Positions 20,338 through 29,802 of a stretch of DNA of 64,000 bases are shown in pieces. The stretch is from assembly GCA_018064605.1 (NCBI GenBank), contig JAGHUX010000033.1, positions 1 to 64,000 of the forward strand, given 5' to 3'. The translations under genes were made by a program, and so were the position numbers. The DNA comes from Candidatus Limimorpha caballi (GTDB lineage Bacteria; Bacteroidota; Bacteroidia; Bacteroidales; F082). Under the pieces are notes generated by a model. The model was not told where the DNA came from, made no database searches, and was given only the letters and a program-made list of their open reading frames with translations. Numbering within the stretch: the stretch's first letter is position 1; every line of letters starts with the position of its first letter.

Positions 20338-22635
20338 ATGAAGACAAAGACAACTTTTGAAAAATACCTTCCGCTCATTGCCACAGCTTGGCTCACCATC
20401 TTCATGCTTCGTCTCGTCGAGGTGTCGGCGATGCTCATCGTCTTCGGCAACGAAGACGGGATGCTGCTCTCCGAACTGGCCGGCCTCGCGGTTGACCTCG
20501 TGAACGGCGGCGCGGTGATGCTCGCACTGTTCCCGGTTTACCTGCTGCTCTCAAAATGCTCCGGCAAACTGGTCGACATCATTTATGTCGTCGGCATTGA
20601 ATCCGTTGCAGTCGCTCATCTGCTCATCCTGCAATATTTCTTCAGCCAACACAAACCGCTCGGCTCGCTGCTCTTCGGCTACTCGCTCGACGAGATAATG
20701 CTTACTGTGACAACAGCCAACGTCTCGGTCATCAAAGTGGCCGCCCTCCTCGTCATTGTGACGGCACTATCGACGGGCGGTTTCTTCGTCTTCAAAACCA
20801 AAACCTTGACCAAAACCAAAACCTTGACCATGGTGTCGGCACCACTGGCGGTGATTGCCGCCCTGCTTTTCTCGGGGAATTACAACGACTTCACCATAAA
20901 CAAATCGCTGGTCTTCTACAAGGCGGCAATAGAATATGAGACGGAGGAGAAAGTCTATTGCCATGAGATTTCAGACGCCGAAGTCGAAGAATATCATCAG
21001 ATGTTTCCGGAGAAAAAATTCGTCTCGGAAGAGTTTCCGCTGCTTCACAGATTCGAAACCGCCGACAGCCTCGGCTTCTATTTCAACGAGTTTGAACGCA
21101 GACCTAACATCGTCATTCTTTTCGTCGAAGGCCTCAACGACGATTTCGTACATGATTATCATGGTGCGAACCTGATGCCGAACCTCCGTGGACTGATGGA
21201 GAAAAGCCTCTGCTGGAACCGTTGTCTCACACTCGGTGAACGCTCGTTCTCGATTGTCCCGTCGATCCTCGGCTCGCTCCCGTATGGCGAAATCGGCTTC
21301 ACACTGCTCGATCAGCTTCCGCTTCATCTGACACTGACTTCCGTGCTGAATGCTGCTGATTATCAGACAGATTTCTTCTACGGACAAGGAAGCTGGTTCC
21401 ATAAAAAGAATATTTTCTTCAGGAAAAACAATATCGACCTGATTTTTGACAACGCGAAATATTCCGACAAATACGAGAAAATTGTCGTCGGAAAAGAAAA
21501 TTATTTCTGGGGGTATAATGATAAATGCCTGTTTAAGCAGTCGTTGGAAGTCATTGACACTCTTGGTGATACGCCTCGTCTCGATATGTATTTCACTGGT
21601 TCGACGCACTCGCCGTTCATCATTTCTGAAACCGAGAGATACGACAGGCGTCTGGATGAAATCTGCGATAATTTGGAAAGCAACACCGACAGAAAGTTCT
21701 TCAGACATTACAGAAATTACGCGCGGACGTTGCTTTTCTTGGACGACGCGCTCGGTGAGTTCATCGCGGATTATTCAAAACGCGCTGATTTTCAGAATAC
21801 TATATTCGTCATCACCGGCGACCATCCTATGTGTGAGATCGCACCGAAGAACTCCCTGAAACGTTATCACGTGCCGCTCGTCATCTACTCGCCCAACCTC
21901 AAGTCACCGGCGACGTTCTCAAACACCGTGAGTCATCTCGATTTCTACGAGACAATGGTTGCTTTCATGGGACGTTACGGCGTCGAACGTCCGGAGTTCA
22001 GCGCGTCTTTCGGCGGAAACCTGTTCGCGGAAAACAACAATATCGCCTTCATGGACGAGCCGCGCAATGTCATCGACTTCTACTCCGACGGACATTACAT
22101 CTCCGGAAAAGAACTGTACGAGGTTGACAAAGACTTTAACATCAAGAAAATAAACGACAAAGACTTGCATGCGACATTGCGTCAGCGGCTTGAGGTCGTG
22201 AGGAAAATCAGCGAATACACATCTTTGGAAAACAGGATAATGCCGACTGATGTTTATTGCAAAGCATTGAACGACAGTCTTTTACGTGAATTCAAGAGCG
22301 ATGCCGACATCGTCTTTTCAGGAAAGTACAAAAATTTGATTCAGGATACTGATGTCACGGAGTTTGACACGTTGGTGCTCGATTTCTCGCTTGATTATCA
22401 TGGTGTTGACGATGCGTGCCAGGTTGTTTATAATGTCAAGGACGAAAATGGCGCGAATATCCTTACGGAATATCTGGGACTTGGCAAAGACGGACGGAAA
22501 TATGCTTTTCACAGACAGATTCCGTTGGCTGGCAAAGGAGTGAAGATGTTTTTCAACGCATTCTTTTTCAATCCGAAACAGCAGGATTGCACAATCTCCG
22601 GACTCGATGGAATATTGTTGGGAAATATCAAATAA
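20338..22635 (+). CDS. LTA-synthase-like membrane phosphotransferase (sulfatase fold), paralogue 1
   Basis: 765 residues: four or five transmembrane helices up to about residue 190, then an extracytoplasmic alkaline-phosphatase/sulfatase-type catalytic domain. Metal and catalytic landmarks: PNIVILFVEGLNDDF (Glu ligand), the presumed nucleophile Ser303 in GERSFSIVP, TGSTHSPF, and VITGDHPM (Asp-His ligands). LtaS/OpgB-type enzymes move phosphoglycerol from phosphatidylglycerol to a glycan or lipid; OpgE/EptA-type relatives move phosphoethanolamine. In LtaS the nucleophile is Thr. The donor and acceptor here are unknown. A ~140-residue C-terminal beta-rich extension is shared with the two paralogues. 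The gene starts 10 bases after the greA-HIT terminator, with no promoter visible. Confidence 0.85.
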   Translation: MKTKTTFEKYLPLIATAWLTIFMLRLVEVSAMLIVFGNEDGMLLSELAGLAVDLVNGGAVMLALFPVYLLLSKCSGKLVDIIYVVGIESVAVAHLLILQYFFSQHKPLGSLLFGYSLDEIMLTVTTANVSVIKVAALLVIVTALSTGGFFVFKTKTLTKTKTLTMVSAPLAVIAALLFSGNYNDFTINKSLVFYKAAIEYETEEKVYCHEISDAEVEEYHQMFPEKKFVSEEFPLLHRFETADSLGFYFNEFERRPNIVILFVEGLNDDFVHDYHGANLMPNLRGLMEKSLCWNRCLTLGERSFSIVPSILGSLPYGEIGFTLLDQLPLHLTLTSVLNAADYQTDFFYGQGSWFHKKNIFFRKNNIDLIFDNAKYSDKYEKIVVGKENYFWGYNDKCLFKQSLEVIDTLGDTPRLDMYFTGSTHSPFIISETERYDRRLDEICDNLESNTDRKFFRHYRNYARTLLFLDDALGEFIADYSKRADFQNTIFVITGDHPMCEIAPKNSLKRYHVPLVIYSPNLKSPATFSNTVSHLDFYETMVAFMGRYGVERPEFSASFGGNLFAENNNIAFMDEPRNVIDFYSDGHYISGKELYEVDKDFNIKKINDKDLHATLRQRLEVVRKISEYTSLENRIMPTDVYCKALNDSLLREFKSDADIVFSGKYKNLIQDTDVTEFDTLVLDFSLDYHGVDDACQVVYNVKDENGANILTEYLGLGKDGRKYAFHRQIPLAGKGVKMFFNAFFFNPKQQDCTISGLDGILLGNIK

Positions 22636-22662
22636 ATCTTTCAAAGGTATTGTTTTAAACCG

Positions 22663-22670
22663 TATTTTTG
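22663..22670 (+). promoter_or_regulatory. Promoter -7 element for the THUMP methyltransferase gene
   Basis: TATTTTTG matches TAnnTTTG and lies 15 bases upstream of the GTG at 22686. It rules out the in-frame TTG at 22668 as a start, because that codon overlaps the element. Confidence 0.55.
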
Positions 22671-22685
22671 CAAAAATTTTTAAAA

Positions 22686-23972
22686 GTGGAAGAGAAATTT
22701 AAAATGGTTGCCAAGACCATGGCGGGTCTTGAGGATTTATTGGTTGAGGAATTGACGGCGCTCGGAGCCGAAAATGTGGAGAAGCTGTACAGAGCGGTGT
22801 CGTTTGAAGGTGACAACAGCATGATGTACAAGGCGAATTACCTGTGCCGCACCGCGTTGCGCATCTTGAAGCCCGTGGCGAAGTTCGTGGCGCGTGACGA
22901 GATCGCACTTTACAACAACGTGGCGAAGATTGAATGGCACAATATTTTCAATCTTGAAGAGACTTTCGCCATCGACGCAGTGGCGAGCGGGCCGTATTTC
23001 ACGCATTCGCAGTATGCGGCTTTGAAGGTGAAAGACGCGATCGCCGACGAGTTCCGTCAGCATTTCGGCGCGAGACCGTCGGTGGATGTTGACAATCCGA
23101 CTTTGAGAATTAACGTATATATTGAGAATGAGAAGGTTACGATTTCGTTAGACAGTTCCGGCGATTCGCTGCACAAACGCGGTTACCGTAAGATGGTTGA
23201 CAAGGCCCCGATCAGCGAGGTGCTTGCGGCCGGCATGATAAAACTCACCGGCTGGCAGTACGACTGCAACTTCATCGACTGCATGTGCGGCTCCGGCACC
23301 ATCCCTATCGAGGCGGCCATGGCTGCGATGAACATCCCGGCAGGTTATTTCCGCGAAAGCTACGGCTTCATGTCGTGGCACGACTTCGACCGTGAGGCAT
23401 GGGAAAACGTCAAGGCTGAAGCCGATGATGCGATACGCGACTTCGACCACGAAATCTTCGCCTCCGACCATTCCGCAAAAGCGGTTGACATCGCACGGCG
23501 TAACATCGCCGGCGCACATCTGAGCCACGACATCAACCTCAGCCAGCAGGACATGTTCGACCTCATCCCGCCGGAGGGAGGCGGCATCATGATCATCAAC
23601 CCGCCTTACGGCGAACGTCTCGAAGAAGACAACATCGGATACCTTTACAAGAACATCGGCAACGCACTGAAACAGCATTTCAAAGGCTTCACGGCCTGGA
23701 TCATCAGCTCTGACACAGACTCGTTGAAACAAATCGGACTCAAGCCTTCAAAGAAAATCGAGCTTTTCAACGGACCGCTCGAATGCAAGATGGAATGCTT
23801 CGAAGTCTTCGAGGGAAGCTACAAGGACATGAAATCAGGCGTGTCGTACGAGATCTTCGACCCGGAGAACGACGAGGCCCGCCAGGAACTGCTCTCGATG
23901 AAAGACGAAGATGACGAGGCTGAAAATCAACATGAAGTGTATCCGGTCGAAGACATGGAAAGCGACGAGTAG
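22686..23972 (+). CDS. rlmL: THUMP-domain 23S rRNA guanine-N2 methyltransferase, RlmL (YcbY N-half) type
   Basis: About 428 residues. Order: N-terminal ferredoxin-like/THUMP RNA-binding region (MAGLEDLLVEELTALGAENV), then a Rossmann methyltransferase with FIDCMCGSGTIPIEAA (SAM binding) and the catalytic IINPPYGERL motif of N2-guanine methylases. This matches the RlmL half of E. coli RlmKL; the RlmK half is missing, as is usual in Bacteroidota. Start: GTG 22686 gives an N-terminus (VEEKFKMVAKT) like that of relatives; ATG 22704 is the alternative. The C-terminal tail is very acidic. The second LTA-synthase-like gene begins one base after its stop. Confidence 0.85.
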   Translation: MEEKFKMVAKTMAGLEDLLVEELTALGAENVEKLYRAVSFEGDNSMMYKANYLCRTALRILKPVAKFVARDEIALYNNVAKIEWHNIFNLEETFAIDAVASGPYFTHSQYAALKVKDAIADEFRQHFGARPSVDVDNPTLRINVYIENEKVTISLDSSGDSLHKRGYRKMVDKAPISEVLAAGMIKLTGWQYDCNFIDCMCGSGTIPIEAAMAAMNIPAGYFRESYGFMSWHDFDREAWENVKAEADDAIRDFDHEIFASDHSAKAVDIARRNIAGAHLSHDINLSQQDMFDLIPPEGGGIMIINPPYGERLEEDNIGYLYKNIGNALKQHFKGFTAWIISSDTDSLKQIGLKPSKKIELFNGPLECKMECFEVFEGSYKDMKSGVSYEIFDPENDEARQELLSMKDEDDEAENQHEVYPVEDMESDE

Positions 23973-23973
23973 A

Positions 23974-26379
23974 GTGAAAAGGTTTTTTCAACATATCAAT
24001 GGTTTTTCAGGCATGATGATATGTTTCATCATTGCGGTCTTCGTTGCGAAAATCATTGAAATTGTTGCCGCTGTCAGTTCCGGAACCGAAACCATCGACT
24101 TTGGCGGCGCAGTCTATGGGAACCTCATTTCGTGCGGATTCGTCTCGCTTGTGGTTTTTCTGTTGTATCTGCCGCTGTCTTTATTCTCAAAGAATACAGC
24201 GCAATGGACGGCTTCAATCTTGTTCGGTTTGTTGCTGCTCAGTGAAGTCGGCTTGCTCGTTTATCATAGTTCAACCGGCTTGCTGATGGGTAAAGAACTG
24301 GTTGTCAGACCGTTGTGGGAGACGATTCAAACCGTGAAAAGTTTCGCCAACGTTTTCATGATTGTTGCGGTAATCGTTCTGTGGATCGGTTTCGCTGTTT
24401 TGTTAAAATGGGTTTCAAACAAAGAACAGAACAATGTCATTGCCATCATTATGACTGTGCTGATGCTCATCTCAACGCCGTTGTTTTTTATCTTAAAACC
24501 AAATCACGGTGAGACAACCGTAAACAAGACATGGTATTTTGTGAGGGAATGCCTGAAAAAAGGCACATTTGATGAGGTTTTTTCTAAAAACGCAAATGAT
24601 GAAGATACGGTTGACAAGTATCTGAAGTTGTTCGGGAGTCGGCGCGTGATGGACAGACAATATCCTTTGGAGAGGAAAGACAATATAAAAAACGTTCTGG
24701 GGTCATATTTTAAAACTTCTGATAAAAAACCTAATGTGGTGATTATCATAGTTGAATCGCTCGGCGCGGACATTTTCGGTGTCAACGACTGCGGCTTTTG
24801 TTACACGCCTTTTTTGGATTCCTTGTCGGAGCATTCGCTTCTTTGGACGAACTGTCTTGCCACCACGCCGCGCAGTTTCGGTGCGGTCCCGGCCATCACC
24901 GGCTCCGTGCCGCATGGTCTTAAAGGCTTTCAGTTCGGCGATATTCCTGAACATAACAGCATCATCTCTGTTTTGAAAAATAATGGTTATGAGACAAATG
25001 CATTTTATGCCGGAAACTTCTCCTTCGACAGGATTTATGACTATCTGGTGGAACAGGAAATAGATTACATGTCGCCTCTCTATGCCGAATATCATTCCGA
25101 TGATCCGAAAACACGGGAAGGGACATATTGGGGCTACCATGATGCGCAGATGTTCGCTAAAAGCTTGGAAATCATCGGGAAAGAAGATATAAACAAACCT
25201 TCGCTCGACATCTTCATCACGATTTCGCAGCACGAGGACTTGACGTTGAAAGACAAAACTCTTGAGCAGAGGTTTTACGACGAGGCGAAAGCGATTTTCG
25301 AGGCGCAGCCGAAAAGATGCCGGGCTTTTCAAAAAGACGCAGTCGGAAAATTAGCGGCGACACTTTACACCGACGACGCCATCCGTAAGTTCATCAATGC
25401 TTATAACAATGACGGAAATCATGAAAATACGATTTTCGTCATCACTGGCGACCACAGCATGAATTTCAACGACACCAACCCGCTTGACGCCTTCCACGTC
25501 CCTTTGATTGTATGGTCGCCGCTTCTTGAACGCCCCGACCGTTTCGAAGCCATAGTGTCGCATAATGACATCGCCCCTTCGCTGACGGCTTTGCTGCGCG
25601 AAAATTTCGGACTGAAGACACCGAAAACCGTGCATTGGGTGAGCGACGGACTTGACACGTCCCATGAATTTCGGTCGGAGGTGAAGACGTATTTCCTGCG
25701 CTACAGCCGCGAGGTCTATGACTTCGTTTACGACAATTACTATTTCACCAAATTCGGAGGAAAAGATAAAACCTACTTGATTAACAGTGATTTAAGTCTA
25801 TCCGAAGTAAAAAATGATAATCTTGCCGAAAGTCTGAACGACAAATTCCTGACGATGGTTTCGGTTGACAATTATGTCTATTCAAACAATAAACTGACCG
25901 CGAATCCGCTTTTCCCGAAAGGTGATTTTAATCTTATTGATAATGTAATTCTTTCTGATTCAATATTTTGCGCATCAAAACCGGAAAAGCCGAGTGTGAT
26001 GAAGCCGGAAGCAGTCATGATTTATCAGAAGAAGTTTGAGGGTGAACATCAGGCGTTGAAATTGATTGTCACCGCCGATGTGAAATATACCGGGCGTGTC
26101 TGGCAAGACCAGTTCACGAATATAGTTGTGGAATGCTGGGAAGAGAATGTGCAGAAAATGTACTCTTCTGATTACATCTCAAAATATATAATGGTCGGCG
26201 ATTTGAAACGTGGTGTCTGGTCGTCTTTCGAACTTTCAAAACTGGTTTCAATTGAAGATGCGGGCGACATTGAGCTGAAAGTCTATATGCTTCCGACTCA
26301 CAAAGATGAGATGTGGAATCCGGAGCACACCATAACTCTGAAGAATGCTGAAGTCAGGGTGTTTGATGTAACAAATTAG
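23974..26379 (+). CDS. LTA-synthase-like membrane phosphotransferase, paralogue 2
   Basis: 801 residues from a GTG one base after the rlmL stop; an upstream ATG at 23932 would overlap rlmL and add 14 residues. Four to five N-terminal membrane helices precede a sulfatase-fold domain: PNVVIIIVESLGADIFG (metal Glu), Ser301 in TPRSFGAVPAI as presumed nucleophile, ISQHEDL, and VITGDHSMNF (metal Asp-His). It is clearly paralogous to the products at 20338 and 32967 over its whole length, including the C-terminal beta-rich domain. GTG and tight packing suggest translational coupling to rlmL. The 3' end overlaps the convergent GDPD-like gene by four bases. Substrate unknown. Confidence 0.85.
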   Translation: MKRFFQHINGFSGMMICFIIAVFVAKIIEIVAAVSSGTETIDFGGAVYGNLISCGFVSLVVFLLYLPLSLFSKNTAQWTASILFGLLLLSEVGLLVYHSSTGLLMGKELVVRPLWETIQTVKSFANVFMIVAVIVLWIGFAVLLKWVSNKEQNNVIAIIMTVLMLISTPLFFILKPNHGETTVNKTWYFVRECLKKGTFDEVFSKNANDEDTVDKYLKLFGSRRVMDRQYPLERKDNIKNVLGSYFKTSDKKPNVVIIIVESLGADIFGVNDCGFCYTPFLDSLSEHSLLWTNCLATTPRSFGAVPAITGSVPHGLKGFQFGDIPEHNSIISVLKNNGYETNAFYAGNFSFDRIYDYLVEQEIDYMSPLYAEYHSDDPKTREGTYWGYHDAQMFAKSLEIIGKEDINKPSLDIFITISQHEDLTLKDKTLEQRFYDEAKAIFEAQPKRCRAFQKDAVGKLAATLYTDDAIRKFINAYNNDGNHENTIFVITGDHSMNFNDTNPLDAFHVPLIVWSPLLERPDRFEAIVSHNDIAPSLTALLRENFGLKTPKTVHWVSDGLDTSHEFRSEVKTYFLRYSREVYDFVYDNYYFTKFGGKDKTYLINSDLSLSEVKNDNLAESLNDKFLTMVSVDNYVYSNNKLTANPLFPKGDFNLIDNVILSDSIFCASKPEKPSVMKPEAVMIYQKKFEGEHQALKLIVTADVKYTGRVWQDQFTNIVVECWEENVQKMYSSDYISKYIMVGDLKRGVWSSFELSKLVSIEDAGDIELKVYMLPTHKDEMWNPEHTITLKNAEVRVFDVTN

Positions 26380-27128
26380 TAATCAATTGCTTCTTGATAA
26401 TCGACGAGGACCACTTTCACGCTTTTGTTCCGGCAGAGCATCCGTGTGTGCTCCGCGTTCTCTTCGTTCAGTTCTTTCGGAGTGTCCCAGAAATGAATGT
26501 TCTGTTCCGGGAACGAGTCGCAGAGCATGGGGTAGGCGGTAAATTCGCTGCTTATCGCATCGGGATGTAACTCATTGATTTTGTTTCTAATAATTTTGCA
26601 AACGCTGATGCTGTCAGCTTTGGTCTTGTTGTTCCAATAAAAAATATTGTCAACCCAGAGAATCGTTGCGTAATTGAAATTCTTGACAATCTTCAATGTG
26701 TTGACATCTTGATTCTCGATCATGAAGTTCCGTTTGCTGATGTCATGAATATTCAGGATGCTGTCGAGACATTGCAAGGCAGCTTCGGCGTTTTCTGTTG
26801 AAAGATTCTTGAAATCAATCCAATAACGCGTCTTGTCCGGCTCTTTTATCATCGAAATCCATGTGTCGAAGGTATGGCTTTTTTCCGCGTCGTCTTCTTG
26901 TCTTCCGATGAAGATGTTGTTGTGTTTCTTTGAATAAACCAGGTCAACTTCGAGTCCGTCGAAGGTTTCGGCGTATCTTTCGGCTTCATATTCGGAATAG
27001 ACGCCGTGTTTCCAGATCTTTGAGTCCGGGTAGGAAAATGTTTCGTTGTCTTTGCCGGAACTTGACACACAGGAACTTATGGATAAGACTGCCAGTAAAA
27101 GCAAAGATGTTATTGTGAGTTTTTTCAT
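26376..27128 (-). CDS. GDPD/PLC-like phosphodiesterase-fold lipoprotein
   Basis: 250 residues with a lipobox (LLAVLSISSC, Cys20), so lipid-anchored in the envelope. The body resembles the TIM-barrel glycerophosphodiester phosphodiesterase/PLC-like family: WKHGVYSEYEAE (His41), FDGLEVDLVYSKKHN (Glu60, Asp62), WIDFKNLS (Lys) and FMIENQDVNTL. The second catalytic His expected after the DG loop (normally HD) is not seen; the position reads IGRQEDD. The enzyme may be inactive or use another residue. It is the last gene of the minus-strand MBOAT operon, 24 bases after the previous one. A phosphodiesterase here would fit a glycerophosphate-containing polymer, but that is inference. Confidence 0.65.
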   Translation of the reverse strand: MKKLTITSLLLLAVLSISSCVSSSGKDNETFSYPDSKIWKHGVYSEYEAERYAETFDGLEVDLVYSKKHNNIFIGRQEDDAEKSHTFDTWISMIKEPDKTRYWIDFKNLSTENAEAALQCLDSILNIHDISKRNFMIENQDVNTLKIVKNFNYATILWVDNIFYWNNKTKADSISVCKIIRNKINELHPDAISSEFTAYPMLCDSFPEQNIHFWDTPKELNEENAEHTRMLCRNKSVKVVLVDYQEAIDY

Positions 27129-27152
27129 GATGAAAACTTAATGTTGTTGTAA

Positions 27153-28508
27153 TTAATCAATTTCAATATCGTAATATTTTTTCATTATTGCTTTGATCCG
27201 TTTGTTTCTTTTCACTGGAATATCGTTTGTTGAAAGGTCATTGAAGTATTTTTCAGGCTCCGAGAACAATGTCTTTCGTGCGTTTTTCAGTTTCTCTTCA
27301 TCAGAGATGTTGTCGATTGTTTTTGCGATCTCATTGGCGACACTGTCGATCTCTTCGTCATCATGGCAAAGAAAAAGCAATGTCTTTGGCAGGAATCCGT
27401 TGCTGAAGACAAAAAGCTGGGCGGGTGAATATGCCAGATTAATTATCTTATATCGAAGTATTTCGTCAAGGTAATCGAATTCATCGAGCGATTTGTATTT
27501 CTCGTGATGAAACAGCGAGCTGTTATAATACCAGTAAGGTGATTTTTCAAAGATTCCGCCTATCGGGACGGATTTCAGGATGTTCCAGTTGTAGGAGTCG
27601 CCAACCACGAGATATTTTGGGAAGACGGCGGTCGGGTCTTCAGTGAATTCGGTTTCGGCTTTGTAATACACGTTTCCCTTGATAGGTCGCATGAGGTTCA
27701 GCAGTTTCTCTATGTCGTCGTCGGGTTTTTCGGGTTCGCAAGGGTGAATCCCAACAACCGAATAGTTATTCAGATTCATGTCGTTTTCATGTTCTATGTA
27801 TTTCACAATCGTGTCGAAGGCGTAAACGCTGGCGACGTGCGACCAATGGAGACCGCTTTTCGGAAACAACGGGTATTTCGTCTTTCCTTTTTGATTTATA
27901 AACCATTGATTCAGATCAATATAATTGACATTAAGGCTGTCGAATGCTTGTCTGTAAAACTCAATTGCATGAAATGGCTTCCGTTTGTACTTGTCGTTTT
28001 CCGGCAGAAATTCGGGGAAAACAAACGACTTGCCAGGTTCAATGGTCATGAAAAGGAAGATGCCATATTCCTTGAGGATTTTCTGTACTTTGTACATCCG
28101 GCTTGCTTCGAGAGAGAGTTTCTTTGCCATCTCATTCCTGTCAGAAGTGTAGTTGTACATGGCACTTTCATGATAGTTTTCAACATCGTTTGAACCGTAA
28201 AGCCAATTGTCTTTGCCAATAATGATGGTCTTGTTGAGTGATTTTTTGTAAAAATCCCAAATATATTGGTTGTAGAATCTGATGAAAACCTCGCGGAAAC
28301 CGAAGTTGTAGCGCAGATAATCATTTATGCTTTTTTGCATTGAACCGTCACAATAATTCTTGAAGGTGCATACCGGAGCTTTGGGCGTGTAATATACGCC
28401 GTTAAGCTCCTTTGGCTTGAAGATATGTGCTTTCCCTTGGATGAAAATCACCGCAAAAAAAGCCAGGGTGATGAAAGCCAATATGTAACAGATTTTATTT
28501 TTCATCAT
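27153..28508 (-). CDS. AlgJ/AlgX (DHHW)-like SGNH protein, copy 1
   Basis: 451 residues; one N-terminal signal anchor (CYILAFITLAFFAVIFI). Family landmarks shared with the two genes upstream: NFGFREVFIRFYNQY, a GKDNWLY strand, PEFLPEN, then HWSH and GDSYNW. In AlgX/AlgJ O-acetyltransferases the triad is Asp-x-His plus Ser in the GDS block. Here the Ser block is intact (Ser305) and His221 is present, but the Asp two residues before it is Gly219. Activity is therefore doubtful. The start at 28508 or 28505 overlaps the stop of copy 2 (28495) by 11-14 bases, suggesting coupled translation. Confidence 0.75.
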   Translation of the reverse strand: MMKNKICYILAFITLAFFAVIFIQGKAHIFKPKELNGVYYTPKAPVCTFKNYCDGSMQKSINDYLRYNFGFREVFIRFYNQYIWDFYKKSLNKTIIIGKDNWLYGSNDVENYHESAMYNYTSDRNEMAKKLSLEASRMYKVQKILKEYGIFLFMTIEPGKSFVFPEFLPENDKYKRKPFHAIEFYRQAFDSLNVNYIDLNQWFINQKGKTKYPLFPKSGLHWSHVASVYAFDTIVKYIEHENDMNLNNYSVVGIHPCEPEKPDDDIEKLLNLMRPIKGNVYYKAETEFTEDPTAVFPKYLVVGDSYNWNILKSVPIGGIFEKSPYWYYNSSLFHHEKYKSLDEFDYLDEILRYKIINLAYSPAQLFVFSNGFLPKTLLFLCHDDEEIDSVANEIAKTIDNISDEEKLKNARKTLFSEPEKYFNDLSTNDIPVKRNKRIKAIMKKYYDIEID

Positions 28509-29802
28509 TCTGACTTCCAATAATTGATTTCGCTTCAAGTTCAAGCATTTTCTCCACGGAAATGTTTTCGTTTTTGGCGTTGGCTTCGATGACTTTCATT
28601 TTTTCGGGGTCTTTCTCAATTTCATTCATGAGAAGCGACACTCTCACTTGCTGCGGGTCTTTTATACTTTCCAGGGCGTCTTCAACGAAACCTCTTGTGC
28701 CGTCATACCATTGGTATCCGACGGAATAAACGACAATGAAGTCGGCGTTTAAAATGCTTCTCAGCCGATTGATATTGCTGACCTTATCTTCTTTTTTGGC
28801 AAAGCCTCTGTAAGCGCGGTTGTAGTAGAACCAGTTTTCATAATATGAGATGAGCTTGGTTTTTGCGGGCATGTATTCAAATGCGAAGATGAACGAGTCG
28901 CCGACAAACAGCACCTTGGGTTTTCTGTTCTGGCCGCCGCTTTCGACCGACACGTGTGCGGTGTATTTCGGCGTGTCGTTGGGGACCTTGAAAAGGAGGT
29001 TGAGTGTCGCCTCATCGTCCTGACGGCCTTCATATTTCGTTTCGGTGATGCTGTCTATCTTCATCTTCGGGATGCCGAAGTCGTTGAGGCTGTTCATGAA
29101 ACGGAAAAGTGAATCGTATGCATAGACGGCGGCGAAAGTCCAATGCGAGTCCATCGGCATGAAAAGGTTCCGTGATGAGGTGTCGGCAATCTCCTTGTAC
29201 CAGGGAATCAAATTAATGTTCGGGAAGCCGGTTTCTTCAAATCTTTTCGTGAAATATTCGGCGGCGTTGAGTGTCGTGCTGTCTTTCTCCATCTCCGGAA
29301 GATATTGTGGATATATGAAAGGCTTGTCGGGCGCGATGAACGACAACAACTCAATTCCGTGGTCGTTTTTCAATATCGACCTCAACTCGTTGAGCATATC
29401 GACTTGACTGTCAATATATTCGGTTAATTCTTCGTTTGTCTTGAAATGAGAATAAAACTCAAGTCCGTAATAATCTTTCACACCGGGGAAGTAAAACATC
29501 CAGTGGCCTTTGCCGGGGGTGAAGAAATTGTTGCATGTTATCTTGTAGAAACTGTAACGGTATTGGTTGTAGAGACGCGTGCCGAATTCCCTGAAACCGT
29601 AGTTGTCACGCAGATAGTCTTCTACTGCCTTTTGAAAGGAATTGTCCTTGTAGCTTTCGAAATTGAATTGCGGGGCCTCGGTGTTTTTCTTGTCGTTTTT
29701 CAGCGGTTTCATCTCAAAAGGATGCCACGATGTCTGCGCCATAATGATGAATATCATGGCTGGCGTCAGGAAAAACAATATTCTGTATATGGTTTTTTTC
29801 AT
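28495..29802 (-). CDS. AlgJ/AlgX (DHHW)-like SGNH O-acetyltransferase, copy 2
   Basis: 435 residues from the ATG at 29800-29802, which overlaps the TGA of the previous gene (ATGA). One N-terminal membrane anchor, then the periplasmic SGNH-like domain. This copy keeps the complete catalytic set: Asp218-x-His220 in PMDSHWTF and Ser303 in LFVGDSFIF. It is the best candidate for the active acetyl-transfer partner of the MBOAT protein, by analogy with AlgI/AlgJ/AlgX in alginate acetylation. The C-terminal ~50 residues form a charged helical tail (IEKDPEKMKVIEANAKNEN) of a type also seen at the end of copy 3. Confidence 0.8.
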   Translation of the reverse strand: MKKTIYRILFFLTPAMIFIIMAQTSWHPFEMKPLKNDKKNTEAPQFNFESYKDNSFQKAVEDYLRDNYGFREFGTRLYNQYRYSFYKITCNNFFTPGKGHWMFYFPGVKDYYGLEFYSHFKTNEELTEYIDSQVDMLNELRSILKNDHGIELLSFIAPDKPFIYPQYLPEMEKDSTTLNAAEYFTKRFEETGFPNINLIPWYKEIADTSSRNLFMPMDSHWTFAAVYAYDSLFRFMNSLNDFGIPKMKIDSITETKYEGRQDDEATLNLLFKVPNDTPKYTAHVSVESGGQNRKPKVLFVGDSFIFAFEYMPAKTKLISYYENWFYYNRAYRGFAKKEDKVSNINRLRSILNADFIVVYSVGYQWYDGTRGFVEDALESIKDPQQVRVSLLMNEIEKDPEKMKVIEANAKNENISVEKMLELEAKSIIGSQNDEK

